Positions 1 through 9,247 of a stretch of 64,000 nucleotides of DNA are shown here, piece by piece; positions within the stretch are counted from its first letter, which is position 1, and each line of letters begins with the position of its first letter. The notes beneath the pieces are model-generated. The model saw only the letters and a program-made list of their open reading frames with translations, was not told the DNA's origin and ran no database searches. Source of the DNA: an uncultured Clostridia bacterium (GTDB lineage: Bacteria; Bacillota; Clostridia; UBA1381); NCBI GenBank assembly GCA_934476075.1, contig CAKSNH010000011.1, positions 30,040 through 94,039 of the forward strand, written 5' to 3'. Both the position numbers and the translations under genes were made by a program.

Positions 1-445
1 GGTTGTTGTAAATGCCAACAGCGACATTAACGATACTCTTATCACAAAGGCTTTAAGACAGGCACAGCGTGACAAGGGTTCAAACGTAGATATGCTGCTA
101 TGCGGTGACACTGCGTTTGACGCTTACAGCGAGTACCTTCGCACGAACAACTACCGTGTTGAAGAACATTTCTTGAAGGGCGGATTTAAAGCCATTAAAT
201 TCTTGTTCGGCAACAGAGAAGTAGACGTTGTAAACGAAAGTTTTGTAACCGACAATGAGATTTGGGGTGTTGACAGTTCCGCATTTGAACTGCACACAGA
301 CGAGTGGGACTTCTGCGACCTTAGGGGCGGCGGAGCGTTCAATCTTATGGAAGGTTCGTCTGTTTACAGAGGATTGCTTGCAAACTACGGCGAACTTATC
401 TGTAAGAACCCCGGCGGTTGTGTAAGAATTTACGGTGTAGCCTGA
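1..445 (+). CDS. phage major capsid protein, 3' part (5' end outside window)
   Basis: The reading frame is open from base 2 to the TGA at 443-445, so this is the C-terminal about 147 residues of a longer protein. The sequence alternates short helices and strands with conserved phrases such as LLCGDTAFDAY, NREVDVV and a C-terminal GGCVRIYGVA, which fits the A- and E-loop regions of HK97-fold capsid subunits. Its position directly before adaptor and tail genes supports the capsid call. An intrinsic terminator follows at once, as is usual after highly expressed capsid genes. The family call rests on context and general appearance, not on a database match. Confidence 0.6.
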   Translation, partial: VVVNANSDINDTLITKALRQAQRDKGSNVDMLLCGDTAFDAYSEYLRTNNYRVEEHFLKGGFKAIKFLFGNREVDVVNESFVTDNEIWGVDSSAFELHTDEWDFCDLRGGGAFNLMEGSSVYRGLLANYGELICKNPGGCVRIYGVA

Positions 446-458
446 TTTCAATGATAAT

Positions 459-494
459 GCCGTCATATTATATTTTTATGATATGGCGGCTTTT
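459..494 (+). terminator. intrinsic terminator after capsid gene
   Basis: A 10-bp stem, GCCGTCATAT (459-468) with ATATGGCGGC (481-490), contains one G-U pair and is followed by TTTT. It probably lets capsid mRNA end partly here while some transcription continues into the connector genes. Confidence 0.6.
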
Positions 495-518
495 ATTGAA
501 TTTACGGAGGATTTATTT

Positions 519-857
519 ATGAAAATACTTGAAATATTCGAGAGGGTAAACCTAAAATCGCCGATAGAACATAGAAAATTCTTTGATTTTTACAATGACA
601 CCATATCCGAATTGACAGCGATATGCGACAAGTTCTTGTTTCAGGAAGATACGGAATTTGAGCCTGTCAAAAGTTTTGATGATGAAAGCGTTGTACTTTA
701 TTTATACAACGACGCCATTGCAGAAAATATAAATTTTCTTAACACAAACAATGAAACGGGCAAAAGTGAGTTTTTGAGGAAGGCTCAAAATGCTTACTTA
801 TATTATTGGAACGAAGATGCCAAAAAGCATAATCATATTAAGAATGAGGGGTGGTAA
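519..857 (+). CDS. small phage structural protein, probable head-tail connector region
   Basis: A 112-residue acidic, mainly helical protein. The ATG at 519 is preceded by GGAGG with 8-nt spacing, so the upstream in-frame ATG at 483 is rejected. It lies between the capsid gene and a probable head-tail adaptor and abuts the next gene, as connector-completion proteins usually do. I do not recognise a named family. It contains many Asp/Glu and aromatic residues (YNDAIAENINF, YLYYWNEDAKK) and no membrane segment. The function is inferred only from gene order in tailed phages. Confidence 0.6.
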   Translation: MKILEIFERVNLKSPIEHRKFFDFYNDTISELTAICDKFLFQEDTEFEPVKSFDDESVVLYLYNDAIAENINFLNTNNETGKSEFLRKAQNAYLYYWNEDAKKHNHIKNEGW

Positions 858-859
858 TT

Positions 860-1480
860 GTGTTTGACAGCGGAATTAAGGCTGCGGATTTGATACAATC
901 ATTGAAAAACGAAATAGATGTCGCATATCCCATCACCGGCGATATGTATGTTCAATGGTTAAATTCCGCCGAGCAATTACTATACAGTGAAATCATTAAG
1001 GAGCAAGGAATCGTTGATATTGAAATTCCGGAGGACGGCAGCGATATAATCAATTTGGCTAAACTGTCAGTGCCGGAAGATGAAAATACTATCCGATTTG
1101 AGGACATTTATATGGTCCTTATAAACGGTATGCAGATGACCAAAACCAATATATCAACGGGCGAATTGATAGACAAAACCTATTTTAAGCTGGGCGGCAA
1201 TGTGAAATATCATTATTCGGACGAAACAGAAACTATCCGCATCATATACCATGTAAAGCCGAAGCTGAAAACGGTTACTTCGCCTGATGATGAAATATCC
1301 GATGAAAATGTTATGATACCGATTGAGTTTATAGAGCTTATCAAGTCGAAAATCCGAGCGGAAGCCTACAAAATAGCAAATGAAAATGTATTTGCCGGTA
1401 ACTGGGCGAATGAATATAACGTTTTGCTTGAAAATTTTAAGGTGTGGATTGCCGGCAGAAATGCCGAGTACGGATTGTGA
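860..1480 (+). CDS. probable head-tail adaptor protein
   Basis: About 206 residues starting from GTG at 860, which follows an AGGGGTGG ribosome binding site; a GTG at 851 in the same frame is less well placed. The N-terminal half (AADLIQSLKNEI, YVQWLNSAEQLLYSEI) has the pattern of paired helices seen in head-tail adaptor (connector) proteins of podoviruses and SPP1-like phages. The middle is beta-rich and the C-terminus helical. It sits just before the putative tail nozzle gene and ends 10 nt before that start. An adaptor between portal and tail is the most likely role; the portal gene itself is outside the window. Confidence 0.6.
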   Translation: MFDSGIKAADLIQSLKNEIDVAYPITGDMYVQWLNSAEQLLYSEIIKEQGIVDIEIPEDGSDIINLAKLSVPEDENTIRFEDIYMVLINGMQMTKTNISTGELIDKTYFKLGGNVKYHYSDETETIRIIYHVKPKLKTVTSPDDEISDENVMIPIEFIELIKSKIRAEAYKIANENVFAGNWANEYNVLLENFKVWIAGRNAEYGL

Positions 1481-1490
1481 GGTGCGGACG

Positions 1491-3107
1491 ATGGCTAGTA
1501 AGAAACAACAGGAACTTACCTATCTGCAAATGTCTGTACCGACAGGACAAAACAGTGCGAAAATCACCAAATTAAATTGGATAGGACTTAACAAACGTCA
1601 AGAACTCGATACAGGTGAATTATCGGCAGAATGTAATATTTCAACGTCCGCCGCACCCTATTTAATACCGAGCGAGCAACGGCAGATATACAGCGACAAG
1701 CAATACGAAAATCCTATATCAATGTTCGGATTTGACGATTTTCTGCTTGTGGTATATCGTGACAACAAAAAAATCAAGATAGATTACATCACAAAACAGC
1801 TTGATATATACACGGGTGTGCTCAATTCAAATGCAAGCACAACGGATAACCGTCCGAGAAGTATTGTAAAGTTCAATGTGTATGACGACCCGTCAAGTGT
1901 TGAGTTTGACGGCGGTTTTACAAGCAAGCTATTGATATATCCCGACAAAAAGTCTATGGATTTTGAAACAGACAGTGATTTCACCCCGAAAGCTATGGAT
2001 ATGACAGCTATTGAATTTACGAACAGCGAAGAACCGTACACACCCGGAAGTGATGCCGACACGGATTGTTATTATTACAACACATACAATCAAACATACT
2101 ATGCTTACAACAAAGACAGTCTGACATGGTATGAAACGATATTGAACAGAGTACCCGAGTTTTCGGCGGTTACGGTGCATTTGTCGAGAGTGTTCGGGAT
2201 AAAGGACGATAAAGTGTATGCTTCGGCATTCAATGACTATGCAAATTTCAATCTTGATACGGCGGACGAAACGAACACCGCCAATGCGTGGTTTACAACG
2301 TCGCAAAGCAATACCAAATCGAAAGGAAACTTTGTCGGCATTACCACATACGGCGGTCAGGTAATCTGCTTTAAGCATGATTTCATGCACGAGATATACA
2401 ACACAAAAAATCCGTTCAGGCTGAATGACGTATTTGCGGAAGGCACAATCGACAACAGGACTATACAAGACGTTGACGGCAAGCTGATATTTGTATCTGC
2501 TGACGGTGTAAAGATTTACACAGGCTCAAACCCACGCATTATAAGCTACAACCTGAATGTCGACAAAATATATTATGCGGTGTCGGGAACGGATAAGCGG
2601 AAATATTACCTTTACTGCGGAACAAGAGAAAAAGACCACAACTTGTTTGTGTACGATACCTACACAGACGAGTGGGCGGAGGAAAGTATTGATTTTGAGG
2701 TAAAATCATTTGTTCATAATGAAAACGGTATGTTTTTGCTGGGTTCTGACGGCTATGTGTACAAGATGGACACACGAAAATACAGTCATAATTGGAGTTT
2801 TGAAACCGATTTCAGCACGCAAAGCAATGTGGATATTAAGCATATTGCGAAAATAAGTATGTTGGTTGACATTAAAAAGGGTGCTGATTTCAAAGTGTAT
2901 GCGGTTTATGATGACGAGGAATTTGACGAAAACACGTCACAGCTACTGTATTCAAGTTCCGGTTACGGCAAAAAGTCGGTAAGGGTAAAGACAAGGCAAA
3001 CGGCAAACTACGGTTTTAAACTGCACTTTTGCGGATTTGGCTATGTTAAATTCTATGAAATGTGCGTAAGCGTTACAAACGGCGGTGATTTGTATGTCAC
3101 AATATGA
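1491..3107 (+). CDS. probable podovirus tail nozzle / tail tubular protein
   Basis: A 538-residue protein. The start at 1491 follows GAGGTG with 6-nt spacing; the longer in-frame reading from 1380 only overlaps the previous gene. The sequence is almost wholly beta-strand, with a stretch around RVFGIKDDKVYASAFNDYAN, then GGQVICFKHDFMHEIY and DGKLIFVSADGVKIYTG. These resemble the propeller-like blades of nozzle or tail tubular B proteins, where a phrase of the type R-V-x-G-x-x-x-D-x-V-Y-x-S is typical. Its place right after the adaptor agrees. It overlaps the next gene by 14 nt. Confidence 0.6.
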   Translation: MASKKQQELTYLQMSVPTGQNSAKITKLNWIGLNKRQELDTGELSAECNISTSAAPYLIPSEQRQIYSDKQYENPISMFGFDDFLLVVYRDNKKIKIDYITKQLDIYTGVLNSNASTTDNRPRSIVKFNVYDDPSSVEFDGGFTSKLLIYPDKKSMDFETDSDFTPKAMDMTAIEFTNSEEPYTPGSDADTDCYYYNTYNQTYYAYNKDSLTWYETILNRVPEFSAVTVHLSRVFGIKDDKVYASAFNDYANFNLDTADETNTANAWFTTSQSNTKSKGNFVGITTYGGQVICFKHDFMHEIYNTKNPFRLNDVFAEGTIDNRTIQDVDGKLIFVSADGVKIYTGSNPRIISYNLNVDKIYYAVSGTDKRKYYLYCGTREKDHNLFVYDTYTDEWAEESIDFEVKSFVHNENGMFLLGSDGYVYKMDTRKYSHNWSFETDFSTQSNVDIKHIAKISMLVDIKKGADFKVYAVYDDEEFDENTSQLLYSSSGYGKKSVRVKTRQTANYGFKLHFCGFGYVKFYEMCVSVTNGGDLYVTI

Positions 3108-4104
3108 TATAAACAAAATGAATTTTAAGGAACTGCGTAATGCGGTACAGGAATTGCAGGACCGTTTGGCAATTATGCAGCGTAAATATGAAGATATTTT
3201 GTACAATCTTGATGATGATAACATTAAATCACTGAGTGCAACAAAAATCAAAGGTACATTGTCGGTTGACGGTGCGGTAATTACCGACAGCCTATATGCG
3301 GATATAGGCGATATTGCCGATTTAACGGTAAACAGGATAAGCACAAGCAAGAAAATATATCTGTACCTAACCCAAAACATAAGCGATGACAACTATTTTG
3401 AGGGTTATGACAACGGTATCTACTGGATACAAGCCACTGTTTTAAAGGACAGCGACAACAAGCCGCTTATCGAACAGCTGAAAAATAAAGACGGTGAAAC
3501 GGTTTACTGGGTTACGGCAATAAGAAAGGTGCGTGAGGGTATTCCCTACGACTGTGACGGCAACAGAGTGGGAACAACGCTGAAAGAAACCGATTACCCG
3601 TGCATGGTTTATCAGTATAAAAAGAACATAAAAGCACAATTTACATATCTTATTGACAAGGAAACGGGATATGCAAATCCGCAAATTGTTATGGGTATCG
3701 GAACGGACGCAACCGGCAAGACGGATTTCGGCAAAGGTTTTATTTACAAAGACAGCGAAAGTTTTGTGTTCAAATACATAAATTCAATCGGAGCGGTGTC
3801 GCAGATTAAGATTGACGAAAAAGGCGGTCATCTGGTCGGCGATTGGGATTTGTCAAGCGATGCGGAAGTGGACAGCCTTATTTTTAACGAAAATAGTTTT
3901 AGCTACGGTATCGGTGATAATACCAATACATTTGTTTGGAGCGATGACATGACAAAGCTGACGAACCTTACAACGGGTGCAGTTATTGCGGTTACAGACA
4001 ATACCGAGTTTAATGCGACTTCATACGTTAATGCTATTTCGGGCGAAGATATTGAAAACTTGTTTAATGACATATGCGGTTTGGGTAAGGACGGTGACGG
4101 ATAA
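3094..4104 (+). CDS. phage tail protein with N-terminal coiled coil
   Basis: A 336-residue protein whose ATG at 3094 lies inside the end of the preceding gene, behind GGCGGTGA, which implies translational coupling. Residues 10-45 (LRNAVQELQDRLAIMQRKYED) form a clear heptad coiled coil, typical of trimeric tail fibres and appendages. A segment of short repeats follows (SATKIKGTLSVDGAVITDSLYADIGDIADL), then a globular beta-rich region. It is probably a tail-tip or fibre-base subunit. No enzymatic motif was seen. Confidence 0.6.
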   Translation: MSQYDINKMNFKELRNAVQELQDRLAIMQRKYEDILYNLDDDNIKSLSATKIKGTLSVDGAVITDSLYADIGDIADLTVNRISTSKKIYLYLTQNISDDNYFEGYDNGIYWIQATVLKDSDNKPLIEQLKNKDGETVYWVTAIRKVREGIPYDCDGNRVGTTLKETDYPCMVYQYKKNIKAQFTYLIDKETGYANPQIVMGIGTDATGKTDFGKGFIYKDSESFVFKYINSIGAVSQIKIDEKGGHLVGDWDLSSDAEVDSLIFNENSFSYGIGDNTNTFVWSDDMTKLTNLTTGAVIAVTDNTEFNATSYVNAISGEDIENLFNDICGLGKDGDG

Positions 4105-4547
4105 TGAACAGTGAAATAAAAGGCTTTTTGCAATATATCGGTTTGGATAAACTTATAGAACTTATACATTCCAATTTTGTTATGAAAGAAAAAGGAAAAA
4201 TGCTGTCAACAAACGATTTAACAGATGAATTGAAACGCAATTATGATACTGCTTATACATATTCTCAATCCGGTCATGCACCGTCAAATGCAGAGGAAAA
4301 TGTAATTGATACAATTAAGGTCAACGGCAGCGAATTAAGCGTTACGGAAAAATCCGTAAACGTTATAGTCCCGACAGATTTGGGGCAGTTATCGAACAAC
4401 AATAATAAGTATGCTACAACCGACGCTATGGAAAAAGCTATTCAACAAGCAACAGGCGGTGACATAGGCAGTATCGGCATTGAAGATTTGGAATACTATT
4501 ATGATAACGGTACAGAAAAGGAGATTGCGGAAAATGAAATATCTTAG
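4104..4547 (+). CDS. small tail-fibre-associated protein
   Basis: A 147-residue acidic protein starting with an ATG that overlaps the previous stop (TAATG at 4102-4106). The N-terminal 40 residues are helical and hydrophobic-amphipathic; the remainder has strand-rich text such as VNGSELSVTEKSVNVIVPTDLGQL, similar to linkers in phage fibres. It overlaps the next fibre gene by 14 nt. The most likely role is a fibre connector or a second short fibre; this is inferred from neighbours. Confidence 0.5.
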   Translation: MNSEIKGFLQYIGLDKLIELIHSNFVMKEKGKMLSTNDLTDELKRNYDTAYTYSQSGHAPSNAEENVIDTIKVNGSELSVTEKSVNVIVPTDLGQLSNNNNKYATTDAMEKAIQQATGGDIGSIGIEDLEYYYDNGTEKEIAENEIS

Positions 4548-6906
4548 CTGGGACGGTGCGAAAGCACTTATGGACAAAATAAGAACATCGCTAAACGGCA
4601 AGTCGGATAAAGGGCACTCCCATTCTGCCGAGGATATAAAAAGCGGCGAGCTGAATATTAGTCGGATTGCAGACAATTCTATTCCTTTATCAAAAATGCA
4701 AAGTGATATTCAAGATAAAATAAACTATCCGACATATCATAGCGGTGATAGATTTTCTTCTTTAATCGGAAAAGGTTGGCATAGAATAGCTGTTCTTACA
4801 AAGTCCAAAACAAACGGTGAAGCACCAATACTAACACTTGATGGCTTTTCAACTAATTTGGGCGGCGGTCGTAGATATTTTAATTGTACGTTTTCAATTT
4901 GTCCGGGGAAAGAGAGTGGAACAAGTTTTGTACAATTAAATTGTTCTTATGAATGTTATGTTGTTATACCTAAAATACGAGTTGTAAGACCTGCTAGTCA
5001 AATTAATGATATAATGATTAACGATGTAATATATATCGACATATATCATTATTATGATGACATCTATTCAACTTTGCACGCTTCAATATCAAATGCTCAA
5101 TATGTACGTTTTGTTAATACAGCTGAATTTAATCCGACTATACCTGATAATTACACGACTGATGAGTTTGAAACATCACAAAAATGCGGTATAAAATGCA
5201 ACAACGTAAACGATATAGATATTTCAACTCTGGCACGTAAAAGCAGTCCTACATTTACCGGATTAGTTAATCTTCCTATTTACAATTCCGGAGCAATAAC
5301 ATATAACATAGCACAAACATACCCAACACTGAGTTCAACATCAATAAAATCAATATTGCTTAATACAAAAGTGGTAGCATTTAAAACAGATGTAAAAATT
5401 CATATTTACGGCGGTGTGTTTGCTGTATCGAAAACTATTGATATGCAGATATTTATAAAATGTGCAGATGAAGTATTTGGCGAATGTTCGGCGGTAAGTA
5501 TCGGTACATATGAACCCGGTGTAAAATTGTTCACATATCTGTCTGATGGTGCTCCTCGTATAGGCATTGGACTTATATTTGCAAATACATCAGACTTAGA
5601 AAATTCATCGCTTAGGCTTAATGTTGATGTTCATGATTATAGCTGGAAAAAATACGATTCGAGATGGGAGTTTAAAGTTGCATATATACCGGATAACAGT
5701 ATTGATGTACCTATAAGCAAGCCGCCCTATAATGCTGATGATATAAGCGGTTTGGCTGATGTAGCCACAAGCGGCGACTACAATGATTTGAAAAACAAAC
5801 CGTCAATTCCCGATGACACAAAAGAGTTTGTGGAAAGTACCGCATTTTATACCGATACGGTTAATATAACTGACATAACGTCAGAAACTGTATTTGCCCC
5901 ACGTAACTATAATGTGGGGGATATTCTGTATATTCGCAATGCAGACACAGACAATATTGATTATCTAGCCACCAATATAGACCCTGTCTGGTCTTTATCA
6001 GAAACGTTGGTATCAGGGCAGATATACAAAGTGAAGATAACAAAAGAGCCTGTCAGCGGTGCTGATATGGAAAACGGTGTAATAACTGTTTTGGATAATC
6101 TCACATTGAGGTATGAACTTGACAATAAGGCAGATGTGGGACACAGTCATGTGTCGGCGGATATTACAGATAAGGACACAACACCGACAAGCGGAAGTGA
6201 CAAGCTTGTGACGAGCGGCGGAGTGTATACGGCATTGAGCGGTAAGCAAGCCACGATAACAGGCGGAGCGAGCACGATAACGTCAAGCAATCTGACCGCA
6301 AGCCGTGCATTAGTGTCGGACGCAAGTGGAAAAGTGGCGGTGTCGGCGGTGACGAGTACCGAATTGGGGTATCTGGACGGGGTGACAAGCAATGTGCAGA
6401 CGCAGCTTGACGGAAAACAAGAAACTCTTGATTATAACGCAAGCGATTTTTTGGGGTGCATTGAAGAAGTATCTCAGCTTTGTTTTGAATTTGGCGAAGA
6501 ACTTAATTTTACGAATTATGCACCGCAGGTCAACGGTGTTGATGTTGCCGTTAATACCCCATGCAGCGGAACGGAATACAACACGGGCAGGATATGGCTT
6601 GACGGCAGTGCGATTTACAGAAAAGATTTTGTAATTAATATTGCAAATAATACTGCATTAACAAACGGGTATATAACCTTAAATGATTCGGTTGATGAAC
6701 TATTGTTCCCATATGGTGTAACTGTTATAAATTATTCTGTATCAAGTATAGATACTGAGTATGATACTGTTTGTACTTTGAGAGCATATAAAGGAATATA
6801 TGAGTTTACATTTAAAAAAGCAACTGACAGTAGCAACGTAATTCTTGTAGGTTTTGTTGAATATGTAGAGGGAGTACCATCAAGTTATACACATACGGTA
6901 AATTGA
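4534..6906 (+). CDS. phage tail fibre protein
   Basis: A 790-residue protein. The chosen ATG at 4534 follows AAGGAGATTG; an earlier in-frame start at 4480 lies far inside the previous gene. Signature tail-fibre segments are visible: GHSHSAEDI near residue 30, NDLKNKPSIP near 410, GHSHVSADITD near 535, then TPTSGSDKLVTSGGVYTAL and TSTELGYLDGVTSNVQTQL. These repeats are widespread in fibres of phages of gut Firmicutes and mediate trimerisation. The region between about residues 60 and 400 and the C-terminal 150 residues are likely binding domains, which usually diverge fastest. Role: adsorption to the cell surface. Confidence 0.8.
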   Translation: MKYLSWDGAKALMDKIRTSLNGKSDKGHSHSAEDIKSGELNISRIADNSIPLSKMQSDIQDKINYPTYHSGDRFSSLIGKGWHRIAVLTKSKTNGEAPILTLDGFSTNLGGGRRYFNCTFSICPGKESGTSFVQLNCSYECYVVIPKIRVVRPASQINDIMINDVIYIDIYHYYDDIYSTLHASISNAQYVRFVNTAEFNPTIPDNYTTDEFETSQKCGIKCNNVNDIDISTLARKSSPTFTGLVNLPIYNSGAITYNIAQTYPTLSSTSIKSILLNTKVVAFKTDVKIHIYGGVFAVSKTIDMQIFIKCADEVFGECSAVSIGTYEPGVKLFTYLSDGAPRIGIGLIFANTSDLENSSLRLNVDVHDYSWKKYDSRWEFKVAYIPDNSIDVPISKPPYNADDISGLADVATSGDYNDLKNKPSIPDDTKEFVESTAFYTDTVNITDITSETVFAPRNYNVGDILYIRNADTDNIDYLATNIDPVWSLSETLVSGQIYKVKITKEPVSGADMENGVITVLDNLTLRYELDNKADVGHSHVSADITDKDTTPTSGSDKLVTSGGVYTALSGKQATITGGASTITSSNLTASRALVSDASGKVAVSAVTSTELGYLDGVTSNVQTQLDGKQETLDYNASDFLGCIEEVSQLCFEFGEELNFTNYAPQVNGVDVAVNTPCSGTEYNTGRIWLDGSAIYRKDFVINIANNTALTNGYITLNDSVDELLFPYGVTVINYSVSSIDTEYDTVCTLRAYKGIYEFTFKKATDSSNVILVGFVEYVEGVPSSYTHTVN

Positions 6907-6924
6907 TTTTAAGGAGGAATAAAC

Positions 6925-7239
6925 ATGGCGGTTTTATTTAAAATGAACGAGGACGGAAAGGTTAAATTGTGCGGTTTCGGTATTTCGGACGGCACTAAAA
7001 TAATTCCGTGCGAAAGCGAAGAAAAGGCGGAGAAGTTGTGCCAAAACAGCAGATATACAGATTATTCTGTAATTAATTCGGACGAGCCGAGCAAAAAATT
7101 GATTGAAACGCTAAAAGGTGTGCGATTTGACAGCATGGAAGATGCGGAAGATTTTATCAACGGCGGAGGTTATGCGGAGAGTGTATCGGCGAGGGTTGAG
7201 GATTTGGAAAATACAATAGCGGAAATTATAGGGGGTTGA
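6925..7239 (+). CDS. small phage protein downstream of tail fibre
   Basis: A 104-residue protein with a strong AAGGAGG site 7 nt before its ATG. The N-terminal 60 residues look like a compact alpha/beta domain; the C-terminus (VSARVEDLENTIAEIIGG) is a short coiled coil. Genes of this size directly after a fibre often encode fibre chaperones or capping proteins. I do not recognise the family, so the function stays open. Confidence 0.55.
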   Translation: MAVLFKMNEDGKVKLCGFGISDGTKIIPCESEEKAEKLCQNSRYTDYSVINSDEPSKKLIETLKGVRFDSMEDAEDFINGGGYAESVSARVEDLENTIAEIIGG

Positions 7240-7244
7240 TTATT

Positions 7245-7400
7245 ATGACAGCATTACAACTTAGAATTATCAGACGAGCAATTCAAAATCGCATGAGAGA
7301 CGGCGAGGATTTTTACGACATTATTAAGAGTTATCCGAAATTGTCGGACAGCGAGATTGAACAGTTGAAACAGGAATTAGACCCGATACAAGAGAGTTGA
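7245..7400 (+). CDS. 51-residue phage protein
   Basis: A short gene reading MTALQLRIIRRAIQNRM and ending at TGA 7398-7400. It starts 5 nt after the stop of the preceding gene, and GGGGG lies 9 nt upstream. The product is basic in the first half and then acidic, with text like DFYDIIKSYPKLSDSEIEQLKQEL, predicted as two or three helices. Small helical proteins of this kind are common between fibre and lysis genes in phages of Clostridia. Function unknown. It is easily missed by a length cut-off. Confidence 0.6.
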   Translation: MTALQLRIIRRAIQNRMRDGEDFYDIIKSYPKLSDSEIEQLKQELDPIQES

Positions 7401-7406
7401 TTTATT

Positions 7407-7973
7407 ATGATGACTGTCGAATTTAAAAAAGGATTTGCCACAGGTTTGGCATTAAAAAGCATCCCGTTCTACTTTGAGTATGCCCCTACTGTATGGAATG
7501 ATTACGGAGTGTATTCGTATTTTTACATTGATTTCTTAAAGCCTGTCGGTAGTTTTTCTATCGGTATGCTGCAAGAAAGTTTATACGTTTTCACAACATC
7601 TCAAAAAGCTATTTCGGGATTTGAGAGAATTGACAGCAGAACCTTTAAAATATATTGTGATATTTCAGATGGTTATGAGGGTGTTTGTGTTATAAATATA
7701 GCAAATACCAAGTTGAAATTTTCAACCAATGACACAAAAATGAAAGAATTTTCGGTAGGCTTTAAACTTGCCGGCAGTGTGAGATTAAGTTCTATACCGT
7801 ATATCGTTGAAGCTATATCAAGTATTCCCATTGAGCGAAACATTACCGAAAATGCACTCATTGCTATGAGTTCGGGCGAAACCGTCACACGAACAATATA
7901 TGAACAAACAAATTCAATCAATATACCGGCAAATGTGTCTGAACTGCAAGTGTCAATTCAATTTACAGAATAG
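7407..7973 (+). CDS. phage protein of unknown function, beta-rich
   Basis: A 188-residue protein that begins with two adjacent ATG codons (7407, 7410), 6 nt after the previous stop; only a weak GAGAG site is present, so translation is probably coupled. The sequence is rich in strands (YSYFYIDFLKPVGSF, TKLKFSTNDTKMKEFSVGFKL) and ends with a segment resembling an Ig-like strand pair. It lies among tail genes and may be a baseplate or fibre accessory. No known motif. Confidence 0.5.
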   Translation: MMTVEFKKGFATGLALKSIPFYFEYAPTVWNDYGVYSYFYIDFLKPVGSFSIGMLQESLYVFTTSQKAISGFERIDSRTFKIYCDISDGYEGVCVINIANTKLKFSTNDTKMKEFSVGFKLAGSVRLSSIPYIVEAISSIPIERNITENALIAMSSGETVTRTIYEQTNSINIPANVSELQVSIQFTE

Positions 7974-7983
7974 GAGGGATAAA

Positions 7984-9231
7984 ATGAAAGATGTTTTAAA
8001 GCACGCATTAAAGCCAAACGAATATCAAACAAAAGGCAGAGTGTGTATAGATTTTACAGACCCTGTAACAGGGAAAATCAAAGAACGGATATGCGGTAAA
8101 AACCATGTATTCAATGACGGTGTATTCAGCGGTGAAAACTTCGACTGGATAAGTTCGGTATCAAACACTTATTTGGTTTTGAATGACAGCAAAAGAGCCA
8201 TTAACGAAAATATCCCGTATGTTATGGGGCAAACAGTCGGTTACGGAGTGCCTTCAATGGGTACAAAGGATATACGAGGTGCATATAACAGCGAATTATC
8301 CGTTTTGGCGAATATGAATACAAACGGTGTTGACTGGAAATTTGTATACAATTTTCACACAGACCAATGCAACAACATTGAGATAGGCACTGTTGCACTC
8401 ACCCACCAATACAGAAATACACGAAAGCAGCATATTTTAGGATATAGATGTACCGATTTCAGCACATACAAATACACAAGTGACGGACGATACAGTTATT
8501 CTTGTAATACAAACGGAATAATCACAAGATATGATTTGTGGTTAGGAGTAACAAGTACAATAAATGTATCACACATTGTCGGAAACAGTGCAGCCAAGTA
8601 TAAAATAGTTGCCTATTCCCCATCAGACAATCAATATTACATTGTTGTCAGCGGTACATCGGCTGATAAGGATAATATAATATATAAATTTGGCGATAAC
8701 AATTTCAGCACTGCAACCACAACATACAGTGCCAATTTATTGGCACTTCCGACAAGCAATATAGTAAATTGCTACATATACGGTGGAAATGTGTATATGT
8801 TTTATGGGAATAAAGTATACAAGTTTTCGCTTAGCAACACTTTGAGCATTGAATCACAAACAATATCAGACGTTTCAACTGTATATACAAACGAGGGTTC
8901 ATCTTCGTCAATAAGCAGTTTAGAATATGGAACAATAGCGTATGACAAATATGTATTTTGCCACCCATATTTAACTTATGGCAGTTCCTGCGGAATTATA
9001 TTTGATATGTCGGCAAACGCTGTTGCCGGTTATTGTGTTACACCTAATGGCAGTTCAACAAGTTCTTTTTGTTTTAACCCTATCGCAAACAGTAAGGTCA
9101 TAACACAAACGACAAGCAGTAAAAGTTCTTATAATAATTGTGCTTTAACGTCCTATTTGTTGGACGAGCCTGTTACAAAGACAAGCGACAGAGCTATGAC
9201 GGTAACTTATGAATTATATGTTGAATGGTAA
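7984..9231 (+). CDS. phage virion protein, possible receptor-binding protein
   Basis: A 415-residue protein from the ATG at 7984, which follows GGAGG with 6-nt spacing; the longer frame from 7900 is not used. The C-terminal two thirds are Ser/Thr/Asn/Tyr-rich strands with repeated phrases such as NCYIYGGNVYMFYGNKVYKF and SKYTSDGRYSY, suggesting a beta-propeller or beta-helix fold. The position after the fibre and before the holin is where secondary receptor-binding proteins often lie. The role is an inference. Confidence 0.5.
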   Translation: MKDVLKHALKPNEYQTKGRVCIDFTDPVTGKIKERICGKNHVFNDGVFSGENFDWISSVSNTYLVLNDSKRAINENIPYVMGQTVGYGVPSMGTKDIRGAYNSELSVLANMNTNGVDWKFVYNFHTDQCNNIEIGTVALTHQYRNTRKQHILGYRCTDFSTYKYTSDGRYSYSCNTNGIITRYDLWLGVTSTINVSHIVGNSAAKYKIVAYSPSDNQYYIVVSGTSADKDNIIYKFGDNNFSTATTTYSANLLALPTSNIVNCYIYGGNVYMFYGNKVYKFSLSNTLSIESQTISDVSTVYTNEGSSSSISSLEYGTIAYDKYVFCHPYLTYGSSCGIIFDMSANAVAGYCVTPNGSSTSSFCFNPIANSKVITQTTSSKSSYNNCALTSYLLDEPVTKTSDRAMTVTYELYVEW

Positions 9232-9247
9232 AAAGGAGGATAAAAGA

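Noticed and set aside
1929..2468. A 179-codon minus-strand frame in the tail gene
   Set aside because: It is fully antisense to a clear structural gene, Arg/Cys/Ile-rich, with no start signal.
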